64,000 bases of DNA, from contig NZ_QJJS01000003.1 of assembly GCF_003201595.1 (NCBI RefSeq), positions 1 through 64,000 on the forward strand, in the 5' to 3' direction. Positions 24,539 through 34,603 of the stretch are shown piece by piece. The position numbers were made by a program, and so were the translations under genes. This stretch comes from Sphaerotilus hippei (GTDB lineage Bacteria; Pseudomonadota; Gammaproteobacteria; Burkholderiales; Burkholderiaceae_C). The number at the start of each line of letters is the position of its first letter. Position 1 is the first letter of the stretch. Under the pieces are notes generated by a model. That model was not told the DNA's origin, did no database searches, and saw only the letters and a list, made by a program, of their open reading frames with translations.

Positions 24539-25705
24539 ATGCCCAAGTCGTCGTCTCTGCACCTTTCCCTTCCGCTGATCTGGGATCACGCCCCCGGCTT
24601 CCGCCTGAGCGGCCCGGCCTCGTTCCGGCTCGACGGTGACCACCTGCACCTGCAGGCGCAGGTCGCCAGCGCGGTGGGCCTGCGTCAGGGCGGTGGCCCG
24701 CTGATCCTGCAGCTGTGGGCGCTGGACGAGGCGACGCCGGCCGTGGTCAAGGTGGCGGAACTGGTGGACGGGCAGCTGATGGTGGATGCGACCGGCGGCC
24801 TCGAGCTGTCGGGCTGGACCGTCGCCCATCCACCGGCCGGTCCGGCCGTCTGGCGCCTGGTGCTGGTCCTGTGCACGCCGGCCTCCGGCGGGTCGGGCCT
24901 CACAGGCCTGGATGCGCTGGCCTTCGAGGCCCCGTACCCGTGGATCCAGCCCCGGTTGGCCGGCGCCGTCGCATGGCGGTCCCGGTCGGGTGGTGAGCCT
25001 GGCGAGGGGACCCTCCACGTCGAGGCCATCGACAACCCGCGTGACGCCGGCTCCGTCAGCGGCGACCTGGCGCTCGAGCTGTGGCGCCTGAGCGGGGCGT
25101 TCGACGGCGGCGCGTTCACCGGCATGTGCCTGTCCACCTGGCCGCTGGGCACGCTGGACGGGGCGGGCCGCATCGTCCCCGCGCCGCTGGACGTGACCCT
25201 GAGCGAGCAGCCCGGCCGGCCGTGCCTGATGCTGCGGGAGTGGACCCCGCTGGGCTGGCTGGCGCGTGACTACCGATGGCTCGACGACGCGCTGTGGTCC
25301 GTCCAGGTCCCCGCCGAAGAGGCGCTCGTCGAGCCTGCACCGTCGGAACCGGAACCGGAACCGGAACCGGAACCGGAACCGGAACCCGCACCCGCACCCG
25401 CACCCGCACCAGCACCAGCACCAGCACCCGCACCCGCACCCGCACCCGCACCAGCACCAGCACCAGCACCAGCACCAGCACCAGCACCAGCGGCGGCCGC
25501 GGCGGTGCCGGCATCGCCTGCAGAGGTCCGGGTCAGCGTCAACCGCGGCAGCGTCGAGCAGCTCAGTGCCGTCAAGGGGCTGGGGGCAGCGGTGGCCCGG
25601 GCGATCGTCGCCGGGCGGCCCCATGCGCAGCTGGACGATCTGCTGGCCGTGCGTGGCATCGGGCCGAAGCTGCTGGAGCGCTTTCGTCCGTTCCTGACGC
25701 TCTGA
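24539..25705 (+). CDS. Helix-hairpin-helix protein with duplicated N-terminal domain and EP/AP linker
   Basis: The 388-residue protein has three parts. Residues 1-265 carry two similar halves: LHLQAQ...PLILQLWAL...VVKVAEL and LHVEAI...LALELWRL...GMCLSTWPLGTL. This suggests a duplicated beta-sandwich-like unit of about 110 residues that I do not recognise. Residues 269-320 are Glu-Pro and Ala-Pro dipeptide repeats. Residues 325-388 are a ComEA-type helix-hairpin-helix pair, SVEQLSAVKGLGAAVARAIV then LDDLLAVRGIGPKLLERF. HhH pairs bind DNA or mediate protein contacts. No signal peptide is visible, so it is probably cytoplasmic, unlike secreted ComEA. Confidence 0.7.
   Translation: MPKSSSLHLSLPLIWDHAPGFRLSGPASFRLDGDHLHLQAQVASAVGLRQGGGPLILQLWALDEATPAVVKVAELVDGQLMVDATGGLELSGWTVAHPPAGPAVWRLVLVLCTPASGGSGLTGLDALAFEAPYPWIQPRLAGAVAWRSRSGGEPGEGTLHVEAIDNPRDAGSVSGDLALELWRLSGAFDGGAFTGMCLSTWPLGTLDGAGRIVPAPLDVTLSEQPGRPCLMLREWTPLGWLARDYRWLDDALWSVQVPAEEALVEPAPSEPEPEPEPEPEPEPAPAPAPAPAPAPAPAPAPAPAPAPAPAPAPAPAPAAAAAVPASPAEVRVSVNRGSVEQLSAVKGLGAAVARAIVAGRPHAQLDDLLAVRGIGPKLLERFRPFLTL
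25345..25488 (+). repeat. Hexanucleotide repeat tract in the HhH gene
   Basis: Seven GGAACC units (25345-25386) are followed by 17 units of CGCACC or AGCACC (25387-25488) in blocks of 4 C-type, 3 A-type, 4 C-type and 6 A-type. They encode Glu-Pro then Ala-Pro repeats. Six-base units keep the frame when the tract expands or contracts, so length may vary between strains. Confidence 0.9.
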
Positions 25706-25799
25706 CACGCGGATTCCGCTAGGCTAGCGGGTTGCGCCGTTGCCGGCCTGCTCCGCCGGGGCGGGCGCACGGCGCCCATCCAGCAAGGGAGCCAGGCGG

Positions 25800-27638
25800 G
25801 TGCTGCGGTTTTTTGAACGACTGGTCGATCCTTATCCGGCACGCCTGCCGGATCCCCCGCCGGCGGGGCTGGCCGCTTTCCTGTGGTCCTGCTCCGACGG
25901 GGTGAGGCCGTTCGTGCTGATCATGACGATCTGCACGGCCCTGACCGGTGCCTTCGAGGCGGTGCTGTTCGGCGTGCTGGGCAACATCGTCGACTGGCTG
26001 GGCGAGACCCCGCGTGACCAGCTCTGGGAGCGCCGGCGCTGGGAGCTGCTGGGGCTGGTGGCGCTGCTGCTCTTCAGCCCGGTGGTGGTGGCGCTGCAGA
26101 CCCTGCTCAAGCACCAGACGCTGGCCGGCAATTTCCCGATGCGCCTGCGCTGGAACTTCCACCGCCTGATGCTCGACCAGAGCATGAGCTTCTACCAGGA
26201 CGAGTTTGCCGGCCGGGTGGCCGCCAAGGTGATGCAGACCGCGCTGGCCGTGCGCGACGCGGTGCTGATCCTCACCGACATCCTGGTGTTCGTGATGATC
26301 TACTTCGTCACGATGACCCTGGTGGCCGGGCGCCTGGACCGCTGGCTGCTGCTGCCCTTCCTGGGCTGGTTCGTCTGTTACCTGGGCGTGCTGTGCTTCT
26401 TCGTGCCGCGCCTGGGCAAGGTGTCGAAGGCGCAGGCCGACGCCCGTTCTCTGATGTCGGGGCGCATCACCGACGCCTACACCAACATCGCCACCGTCAA
26501 GCTGTTCTCGCATGCGCAGCGCGAGGCCTCCTATGCCCGCTCGGCGATGCAGGAGTTCATGCAGACCGTGCACGGGCAGATGCGCCTGGTCAGCGGCTTC
26601 GAGGTCGCCAACCACCTGCTCAACATGCTGCTGGTGCTGGCCACGGGCGGGGCCACGCTGCTGCTGTGGAGCCGCGGCGAGGTCGGCATCGGCGCGGTCG
26701 CCGCCTCGACCGCGATGGCCCTGCGCCTGAACGGCATCTCGCACTGGGTGATGTGGGAGATGGCGATGCTCTTCGAGCACGTGGGCACGGTGCAGGACGG
26801 CATCGGCACGCTGTCGCGGCCGCACACGGTGGTCGACGCGCCCCAGGCGCGGCCGCTGCAGGTGGGCCGGGGCGAGATCCGCTTCGAGAACGTCACCTTC
26901 GGCTACGGCGGCGAGCGCGCCGTCATCGACCGGCTCGACCTGCACATCCGCCCCGGCGAGAAGATCGGCCTGGTGGGGCGCTCCGGTGCGGGCAAGTCCA
27001 CCATCGTCAACCTGCTGCTGCGTTTCCACGACGTCGCGTCGGGCCGGGTGCTGATCGACGGCCAGGACGTCTCCCTCGTCACCCAGGACAGCCTGCGCTC
27101 GCAGGTGGGCATGGTCACGCAGGACACCTCGCTGCTGCACCGCTCGGTGCGCGACAACATCCTCTACGGTCGCCCCGACGCCGGCGACCAGCAGATGGAG
27201 TCCGCCGCCCGGCGGGCCGAGGCACATGACTTCATCCAGGGGCTGAGCGATCCGGGCGGGCGCACCGGCTACGACGCCCATGTCGGCGAGCGTGGCGTCA
27301 AGCTGTCGGGCGGGCAGCGCCAGCGGGTGGCGATCGCCCGGGTGATGCTCAAGGATGCGCCGATCCTGCTGCTCGACGAGGCCACCAGCGCGCTCGACAG
27401 CGAGGTCGAGGCGGCCATCCAGTCCAGCCTCGACCGCCTGATGGAGGGCAAGACCGTGGTGGCCATCGCCCACCGGCTGTCGACCATCGCCGCGATGGAC
27501 CGGCTGGTCGTGCTCGACCGGGGCCGCATCGTCGAGGAGGGCGACCACGCCAGCCTGCTGGCCCGCGGCGGGCTCTACGCGCGCCTGTGGGCGCACCAGA
27601 GCGGCGGTTTCCTGGTGGAAGACGCCGACGGTTCGTGA
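25800..27638 (+). CDS. ABC exporter, fused permease and ATPase
   Basis: The 612-residue half-transporter has an N-terminal six-helix membrane domain (about 35-320) and a C-terminal nucleotide-binding domain. The latter has Walker A GLVGRSGAGKSTIVNLL, Q-loop GMVTQDTSLLH, signature KLSGGQRQRVAIARVM, Walker B ILLLDEATSALD and the switch His in AIAHRLSTI. It is an MsbA/multidrug-type exporter expected to work as a homodimer; the substrate is unknown. The ATG codons lie far inside the domain, so a GTG at 25800 with an AAGGGA ribosome site is taken as start. The N-terminus reads VLRFFERLVDPYP. minC begins 115 bases after its stop. Confidence 0.9.
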   Translation: MLRFFERLVDPYPARLPDPPPAGLAAFLWSCSDGVRPFVLIMTICTALTGAFEAVLFGVLGNIVDWLGETPRDQLWERRRWELLGLVALLLFSPVVVALQTLLKHQTLAGNFPMRLRWNFHRLMLDQSMSFYQDEFAGRVAAKVMQTALAVRDAVLILTDILVFVMIYFVTMTLVAGRLDRWLLLPFLGWFVCYLGVLCFFVPRLGKVSKAQADARSLMSGRITDAYTNIATVKLFSHAQREASYARSAMQEFMQTVHGQMRLVSGFEVANHLLNMLLVLATGGATLLLWSRGEVGIGAVAASTAMALRLNGISHWVMWEMAMLFEHVGTVQDGIGTLSRPHTVVDAPQARPLQVGRGEIRFENVTFGYGGERAVIDRLDLHIRPGEKIGLVGRSGAGKSTIVNLLLRFHDVASGRVLIDGQDVSLVTQDSLRSQVGMVTQDTSLLHRSVRDNILYGRPDAGDQQMESAARRAEAHDFIQGLSDPGGRTGYDAHVGERGVKLSGGQRQRVAIARVMLKDAPILLLDEATSALDSEVEAAIQSSLDRLMEGKTVVAIAHRLSTIAAMDRLVVLDRGRIVEEGDHASLLARGGLYARLWAHQSGGFLVEDADGS

Positions 27639-27752
27639 GACACGTCCGTTTTGCGGTCCGGCATCGGATCTGAGGCGTCCGCCCGGCCGCGCTTTGCCGT
27701 GAAGCTGCGATCCGGGCATTAAACTCGTTTCTTTTCGAGTGATCGTCGACCC

Positions 27753-28499
27753 ATGCCAGCCATCACTGCGGGGAATGCCCCCGGGATCTTCGAGCTCAAG
27801 AGTGCCACCTGGTCCCTGCTGGCGGTGCACTTGCGGACCGCGGACCCCGCTGCGCTGGAGCTGGAGCTGGAGCGGCGGTTTTCGCAGACGCCCGATCTGT
27901 TCTCGCACGAGGCCGTGCTGCTCGATCTGTCAGCGCTGACGGAGCCCGAGCAGACCATCGACTGGGCGCGATGCCTGGAGTTGCTGCGGCGCTACAAGAT
28001 GCTGCCGGTGGCCGCCCGCAGCGGCACGCCCGCCCAGATGGACGCCGCGGCCCTGGCCGGCCTGGCGCTGTGCAGCGAGGAGGTGAGCGTCAGTGCCCGC
28101 GCGAGCGTGGAGCCCGCGGGCGACACCGGGGTGCTGGAGGTGATCCGCGAGGTGGCGGTCGCCGGCGACATGCTGGTGGTCGACAAGCCCCTGCGCTCGG
28201 GTCAACAGGTCTATGCCCGGGGTGGTGATCTGGTGGTTCTGGCGCAGGTCAACCACGGTGCCGAGGTGATTGCCGACGGCAGCGTGCACGTGTATGCGCC
28301 CTTGCGGGGCAAGGCGATCGCCGGAGCCCGGGGCAATATTTCGGCACGCATCTTTTCCACCTGCATGGAACCCGAGCTGATATCGATTGCGGGCATCTAC
28401 CGGACCACCGAGAATCCTCTGCCTGCTGATGTGCTGGGAAGTCCTGCACAGATTCGTCTGGACGGTGAAAAGCTGGTCGTGGAACGCCTGAAACTCTGA
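27753..28499 (+). CDS. minC: Septum site-determining protein MinC
   Basis: The 248-residue FtsZ polymerisation inhibitor has the variable N-terminal domain (1-115) and the C-terminal beta-helix (about 140-245) with RSGQQVYARGGDLVVLAQVNHGAEVIADG and the conserved HVYAPLRGKAIAGARG. It works with MinD at the poles to stop off-centre septa. The ACTCG/CGAGT inverted repeat at 27723-27740 lies just upstream of the ATG and could affect translation. minD follows 29 bases later, so minCDE form one operon. Confidence 0.96.
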   Translation: MPAITAGNAPGIFELKSATWSLLAVHLRTADPAALELELERRFSQTPDLFSHEAVLLDLSALTEPEQTIDWARCLELLRRYKMLPVAARSGTPAQMDAAALAGLALCSEEVSVSARASVEPAGDTGVLEVIREVAVAGDMLVVDKPLRSGQQVYARGGDLVVLAQVNHGAEVIADGSVHVYAPLRGKAIAGARGNISARIFSTCMEPELISIAGIYRTTENPLPADVLGSPAQIRLDGEKLVVERLKL

Positions 28500-28528
28500 T
28501 ACACAGGCAGCTGAAAGGATTTTTGAAG

Positions 28529-29344
28529 ATGGCAAAGATCGTCGTGGTGACTTCCGGCAAGGGTGGGGTGGGCAAGACCACCACGAGTGCCAGCTTCGCG
28601 TCGGGGCTGGCCCTGCGCGGCCACAAGACCGTCGTGATCGATTTTGACGTGGGTCTGCGCAATCTCGACCTCATCATGGGTTGCGAGCGCCGGGTGGTCT
28701 ATGACCTGATCAACGTGATCCAGAACGAGGTCAACCTCAATCAAGCCTTGATCAAGGACAAGCTCTGCGAGCACCTGCACGTGCTGGCCGCGTCCCAGAC
28801 CCGCGACAAGGAGGCCCTGAACAAGGAAGGGGTCGGCCGGGTCTTCGATGAACTCAAGGCGATGGGATTCGAATACATCGTCTGTGATTCGCCCGCGGGT
28901 ATCGAGACCGGTGCGCTGATGGCCATGCATTTTGCCGACGAGGCGCTGGTGGTGACCAATCCCGAGGTGTCGTCGGTGCGGGACTCCGACCGCATCCTCG
29001 GCATGCTCAGCTCCAAGACGCGTCGTGCGATCGAGGGCGCCGAGCCGGTCAAGGAGCACCTGCTGATCACCCGCTACAACGCCAACCGCGTCGAAGGCGG
29101 GCACATGCTTTCGCTCGAGGACATCCACGAGATCCTGCGCATCCCGTTGATCGGGGTCATCCCGGAGTCCGACGTCGTGCTGCAGGCGTCCAACCAGGGC
29201 TCGCCGGTGATCCACAGCCAGGGCACCGACGTGTCCGAGGCCTACAAGGACCTGGTCGCGCGTTTTCTCGGAGAAGAGCGTCCCATGCGTTTCATCGAAG
29301 TGGTCAAGCCGGGCTTTTTCAAGCGGCTGTTCGGCGGGAGGTGA
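28529..29344 (+). CDS. minD: Septum site-determining ATPase MinD
   Basis: The 271-residue deviant Walker ATPase starts MAKIVVVTSGKGGVGKTTTSA, with the deviant Walker A KGGVGKTT and the signature Lys. FDVGLRNLDLIMGCERR is the second family motif. The C-terminal amphipathic membrane-targeting helix reads KPGFFKRLFGG. MinD binds the membrane as an ATP dimer, recruits MinC, and is released by MinE. The ATG at 28529 has AAAGGA upstream. minE starts 3 bases after the stop. Confidence 0.97.
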   Translation: MAKIVVVTSGKGGVGKTTTSASFASGLALRGHKTVVIDFDVGLRNLDLIMGCERRVVYDLINVIQNEVNLNQALIKDKLCEHLHVLAASQTRDKEALNKEGVGRVFDELKAMGFEYIVCDSPAGIETGALMAMHFADEALVVTNPEVSSVRDSDRILGMLSSKTRRAIEGAEPVKEHLLITRYNANRVEGGHMLSLEDIHEILRIPLIGVIPESDVVLQASNQGSPVIHSQGTDVSEAYKDLVARFLGEERPMRFIEVVKPGFFKRLFGGR

Positions 29345-29347
29345 ACG

Positions 29348-29608
29348 ATGGGTTTCCTGTCTTTCCTGGTCGGAGAAAAACAGACCTCCGCCCGTGTCGC
29401 CAAGGAGCGGCTGCAGATCATCCTCGCCCACGAGCGGGGTTCGGATTCGCGCGGTCCGGAATATCTTCCGGCCCTGCAGCGCGAATTGCTGGCGGTGATC
29501 TCGAAATACGTCTCGATCAACCCGAACGATATCCGGGTGCACCTCGAGCGTCAGGAGAACCTCGAGGTGCTGGAGGTCAAGATCGAGTTGCCCGAGGCGC
29601 CTCGCTGA
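29348..29608 (+). CDS. minE: Cell division topological specificity factor MinE
   Basis: The 86-residue protein starts [12 protein letters not shown] and carries the anti-MinCD helix ([18 protein letters not shown]) and the C-terminal dimer domain ([21 protein letters not shown]). It stimulates MinD ATPase and confines MinCD to the poles. It is the last gene of minCDE; a 7-base stem hairpin spans its stop codon. Confidence 0.97.
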   Translation: MGFLSFLVGEKQTSARVAKERLQIILAHERGSDSRGPEYLPALQRELLAVISKYVSINPNDIRVHLERQENLEVLEVKIELPEAPR

Positions 29609-29614
29609 GGCGCC
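29596..29614. terminator. Hairpin at the minE/rlmJ convergent junction
   Basis: GGCGCCT/AGGCGCC arms with a CGCTG loop include the minE stop. No T-run follows, so a terminator role is uncertain. Confidence 0.35.
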
Positions 29615-29629
29615 CGGCCGGCGCGGTGC

Positions 29630-30478
29630 TCAGACCGCGCGTTCGTTGAGCGTGAAGCTGGCGCCATCGTGCTGCGCCAGCGCCGAGACCAGGAAGGGCA
29701 GCTCCTTCCTCAGCGTCTGGGCCAGCGTGTAGGGCGCGTTGATCACGAACATGCCGCTGCCGGCCAGCCCGAAGCCTTGTGCATCGACCTGCTGAACGCT
29801 CAGCCGTGCATGCACCCAGCTGCCCGGGGCCAGCGTCTCCAGGCGCTTGCAGAACTGGGCGGCCTCGTGGCGGCTGACCTGCGGATACCAGATCATGATG
29901 ACCGCCTGCGAGAAACGGCTCAGCGCGTCCTTCACCGCGGCGACGGTCTTGGCGTAGTCGGTGATCAGCTCGTAGGACGGATCCATCAGGATGGCCGCGC
30001 GCCGCGACGGCGGCGGCAGCTGGCTGCGCAGCGAGGCAAAACCGTCGGCCTTGAACACCATGGTGCCGCGCGAGCCGCTCCAGTTGCCGTCCAGCAGCCG
30101 GTGGTCGGTCGGGTGCAGCTCGTAGAGCCGGTGCTCGTCGTGCGGGCGCAGCAGCATGCGCGAGAGCTGCGGCGAGCCCGGGTAGTGGGTCAGCGTGGTC
30201 GCGCCCGGCGCCTGGCACTTGCGCACCAGCTGCAGGTAGTCGGAGGTGGCGGGCGGCAGGTCGCGCCGGCCCCAGAGCCGGGCGATGCCCTGCTCGTACT
30301 CGCCGGTCTTCTGCGCTTCCGGTGCGGTCAGGATGTAGGAGCCGGCGCCCGCATGGGTGTCGATCAGCCGGTAAGGCTTGTCCTTGGCCGCCATGTGGCG
30401 CAGCACCTGCACCAGCACCAGATGCTTGAGGACATCGGCATGGTTGCCGGCGTGGAAGGCGTGTCGATAAGCCAGCAT
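29630..30478 (-). CDS. rlmJ: 23S rRNA (adenine(2030)-N6)-methyltransferase RlmJ
   Basis: The 282-residue methyltransferase has the RlmJ opening MLAYRHAFHAGNHADVLKH, the AdoMet site YRLIDTHAGAGSY, and the N6-methyltransferase motif IV as DPSYE, where most homologues have DPPYE. The C-terminus has GSGMFVINAPYTL. It methylates A2030 of 23S rRNA. The Ser-for-Pro change in motif IV is unusual but tolerated in some N6-adenine methylases (DPPY/NPPY/DPPF variants), so activity is still probable. It is convergent with minE. Confidence 0.92.
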   Translation of the reverse strand: MLAYRHAFHAGNHADVLKHLVLVQVLRHMAAKDKPYRLIDTHAGAGSYILTAPEAQKTGEYEQGIARLWGRRDLPPATSDYLQLVRKCQAPGATTLTHYPGSPQLSRMLLRPHDEHRLYELHPTDHRLLDGNWSGSRGTMVFKADGFASLRSQLPPPSRRAAILMDPSYELITDYAKTVAAVKDALSRFSQAVIMIWYPQVSRHEAAQFCKRLETLAPGSWVHARLSVQQVDAQGFGLAGSGMFVINAPYTLAQTLRKELPFLVSALAQHDGASFTLNERAV

Positions 30479-30562
30479 GGGGACTCTCTGTGCACGGGAC
30501 GGCAGGCGTCCGGCGCGCGTTGGGAAAGGGCGCCAATGTAATGCAAAGTGCGGCCCGGGCGT

Positions 30563-31027
30563 TCAGAGCACCCGGCCGATCAGCACCACCAGGTAGACCA
30601 GGCTGCCCAGGCCCAGGTTGACGAGCACCAGGCGGCGGATGCGCGCGAGCTCGTCGGCCGCCCGGGGCCAGTCGCCGCGATCGACGGCGGCACGCAGCAG
30701 CGGGAACATCACCAACCGCAGGCGCACGAAGATGGCGATCATCAGGCCGGCGATCGCCAGCATCGTGTCGAGGCCCCAGTGCAGCTGGGCCCCCTGGCCC
30801 CGCAGGTGCAGCAGCGCCAGCCCGCTGAAGACCAGCGCCGCGATGGCCACGGTCACGCCGCGGAAGAAGCGCTCGAGCGCGCCCGCCATGAAGGGCAGGC
30901 GCAGCGGGGGCGCCAGCGTGCGGGCGGCGGCAGGGCGCACGACCGTGTGCATGACCGCCATGCCGCCGACCCAGTAGGTGGCGGCCAGCAGGTGGATGCT
31001 CAGGGCGATCGCGTGGGAAACAAGCAT
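30563..31027 (-). CDS. CopD-like four-helix membrane protein
   Basis: The 154-residue protein starts at the ATG giving MLVSHAIALSIHLLAATYWVGGM. It has four transmembrane helices and conserved His and Trp-Val-Gly-Gly residues in the first, as in the CopD/YcnJ C-terminal domain. The motif H-x-L-A-A-x-Y-W-V-G-G in helix 1 is the strongest match. A role in copper or haem handling is inferred from the family only; no other copper gene is nearby. Confidence 0.75.
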   Translation of the reverse strand: MLVSHAIALSIHLLAATYWVGGMAVMHTVVRPAAARTLAPPLRLPFMAGALERFFRGVTVAIAALVFSGLALLHLRGQGAQLHWGLDTMLAIAGLMIAIFVRLRLVMFPLLRAAVDRGDWPRAADELARIRRLVLVNLGLGSLVYLVVLIGRVL

Positions 31028-31216
31028 GGGGGTCGTGCCGAGTCGGTGAAGCCGGCAGTGTCGCAGCAAGGGCGGTGCCGGTGCGGTCGATGGTGCCCGG
31101 GGTCGATGCCGTCGCCACAGATGCGGGTGGAATGCCGTGCGTTTCAGGGCAAGGGCGGCCGGGCATCGGCGCACAGTGCAGCCATGGATGTCTCGCCGTG
31201 CAGGAGGTTCCACACC

Positions 31217-31435
31217 ATGCCATCGCTGTCGACTTGCGCTGTCGCGCAGGCTTACCAGATCCGCTTCCAGTCCCTGTTCCACACCGGCCGGGCCGTCAGC
31301 TTCCCGTGTGACGGGCAGGGGCGGGTGCTGCTGGAGGCGCTGTCGGAGCGGGCCCGCCAGAACTACGAACGGGCCTGCGCCGGCATCGGCTCCGAGTACA
31401 CGATGCCCACCGTGGTTCCGGGCGACCTGCACTGA
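31217..31435 (+). CDS. Small conserved protein of Burkholderiales
   Basis: A 72-residue frame has an ATG preceded by GGAGG at the right distance. It carries FQSLFHTGRAVSFPC, GRVLLEALSERARQNYERA and a C-terminal Gly-Ser-Glu-Tyr. I recognise this pattern (SLF...ALSFPCD...LDALSERARNNY) from hypothetical proteins of betaproteobacteria, but know no function. No signal peptide or membrane helix is visible. Confidence 0.75.
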   Translation: MPSLSTCAVAQAYQIRFQSLFHTGRAVSFPCDGQGRVLLEALSERARQNYERACAGIGSEYTMPTVVPGDLH

Positions 31436-31539
31436 GCCCGCCAGGCGCCGCCAGCCCGGCAGGTGCCCCCAGGAAGTGCCGGTCATGGTCGGTGAGCGAC
31501 AATACCCGGTTGTGCGTTTGAACGGGCGCCGCCTGCACC

Positions 31540-33903
<2,364 letters not shown>

Positions 33904-33916
33904 TCGAAGCATGGTC

Positions 33917-33935
33917 CTCCGCATGAAATGCGGAG
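33917..33935. promoter_or_regulatory. Inverted repeat between ygiQ and the GNAT gene
   Basis: CTCCGCAT-GAA-ATGCGGAG, 8-base arms and a 3-base loop, lies 39 bases before the GNAT start and 14 bases after the ygiQ stop. No T-run follows, so it may be an operator or a processing hairpin. Confidence 0.4.
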
Positions 33936-33973
33936 ACAATCGCCACCCCTCGTGATTTTCTTTCCCCGCTTTC

Positions 33974-34492
33974 ATGTCCGCACATCAGGTTCGTCCCGCC
34001 ACCCTTCGTGATGCCAAGGCCATCGCCGAGATCCATGTCGCCGCTTCGCGTGCAGCCCTGCAAGGCATCCTGCCGGACGATCACCTGAACAGCCTGTCGG
34101 TCGAGAAGCGCCAGGCCTTCTGGCGCGAGGCCATCGACCTGTGCGAGCCGCAGGTGTGGGTGGCCAGCGCCAACGGCCAGATCCTGGGTTTCGTCGGCTA
34201 CGACCGCTCGCGCGACGAGCGCACGCCGCCGACCACCGGCGAGCTCTGGGCCATCTACGCCGCGCCGGCCCACTGGTCGACCGGCGTCGGCCTGGCGCTG
34301 TGGGATGCCGCCCGCGACGGCCTGATCGAGGAGGGCTGCACCAAGGCCACGCTGTGGCTGCCGCTGCGCAACGAGCGTGCGCTGCGTTTCCATGAGCTGG
34401 CCGGTTTCAAGCGCGAGATGAAGTCGGCCCGCACCACCGTGGTGGGTGGCACGAAGATCGAGGAGATCCGCCTCCAGCGCAGCCTGGTCTGA
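33974..34492 (+). CDS. GNAT family N-acetyltransferase
   Basis: The 172-residue protein has the GNAT fold. N-terminal VRPATLRDAKAIAEIHVAAS is followed by the central VASANGQILGFVGYDRS. The acetyl-CoA region is AIYAAPAHWSTGVGLALWDAAR, where the usual Q/R-x-x-G-x-G/A reads less strictly. KATLWLPLRNERALRFHELAGFKR completes it. Substrate is unknown. It ends before a strong hairpin terminator. YgiQ is 71 bases upstream. Confidence 0.85.
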   Translation: MSAHQVRPATLRDAKAIAEIHVAASRAALQGILPDDHLNSLSVEKRQAFWREAIDLCEPQVWVASANGQILGFVGYDRSRDERTPPTTGELWAIYAAPAHWSTGVGLALWDAARDGLIEEGCTKATLWLPLRNERALRFHELAGFKREMKSARTTVVGGTKIEEIRLQRSLV

Positions 34493-34513
34493 CACACGAC
34501 CGCCACTGAACGA

Positions 34514-34541
34514 CGAAGGGCGCCCCGCGGGGCGCCCTTCG
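34514..34541. terminator. Strong GC hairpin terminator
   Basis: CGAAGGGCGCCCC/GGGGCGCCCTTCG (13-base arms) lies between the convergent GNAT and Tim44-like genes and is followed on the plus strand by a short T-rich GTTCTTG stretch. Confidence 0.75.
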
Positions 34542-34603
34542 TTCTTGTGCCGGGAGCCGTCCACCGGAGCGGCTGAGGCGCCCCGGAGTCGACCCGCGAG
34601 CGC

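Noticed and set aside
25345-25488. The hexamer tract looked at first like a direct-repeat array such as CRISPR.
   Set aside because: Six-base units with no spacers, inside a coding frame; it is an in-frame simple repeat.
25719-27908. A 729-codon open frame antisense to the ABC exporter.
   Set aside because: Shadow of a high-GC coding region.
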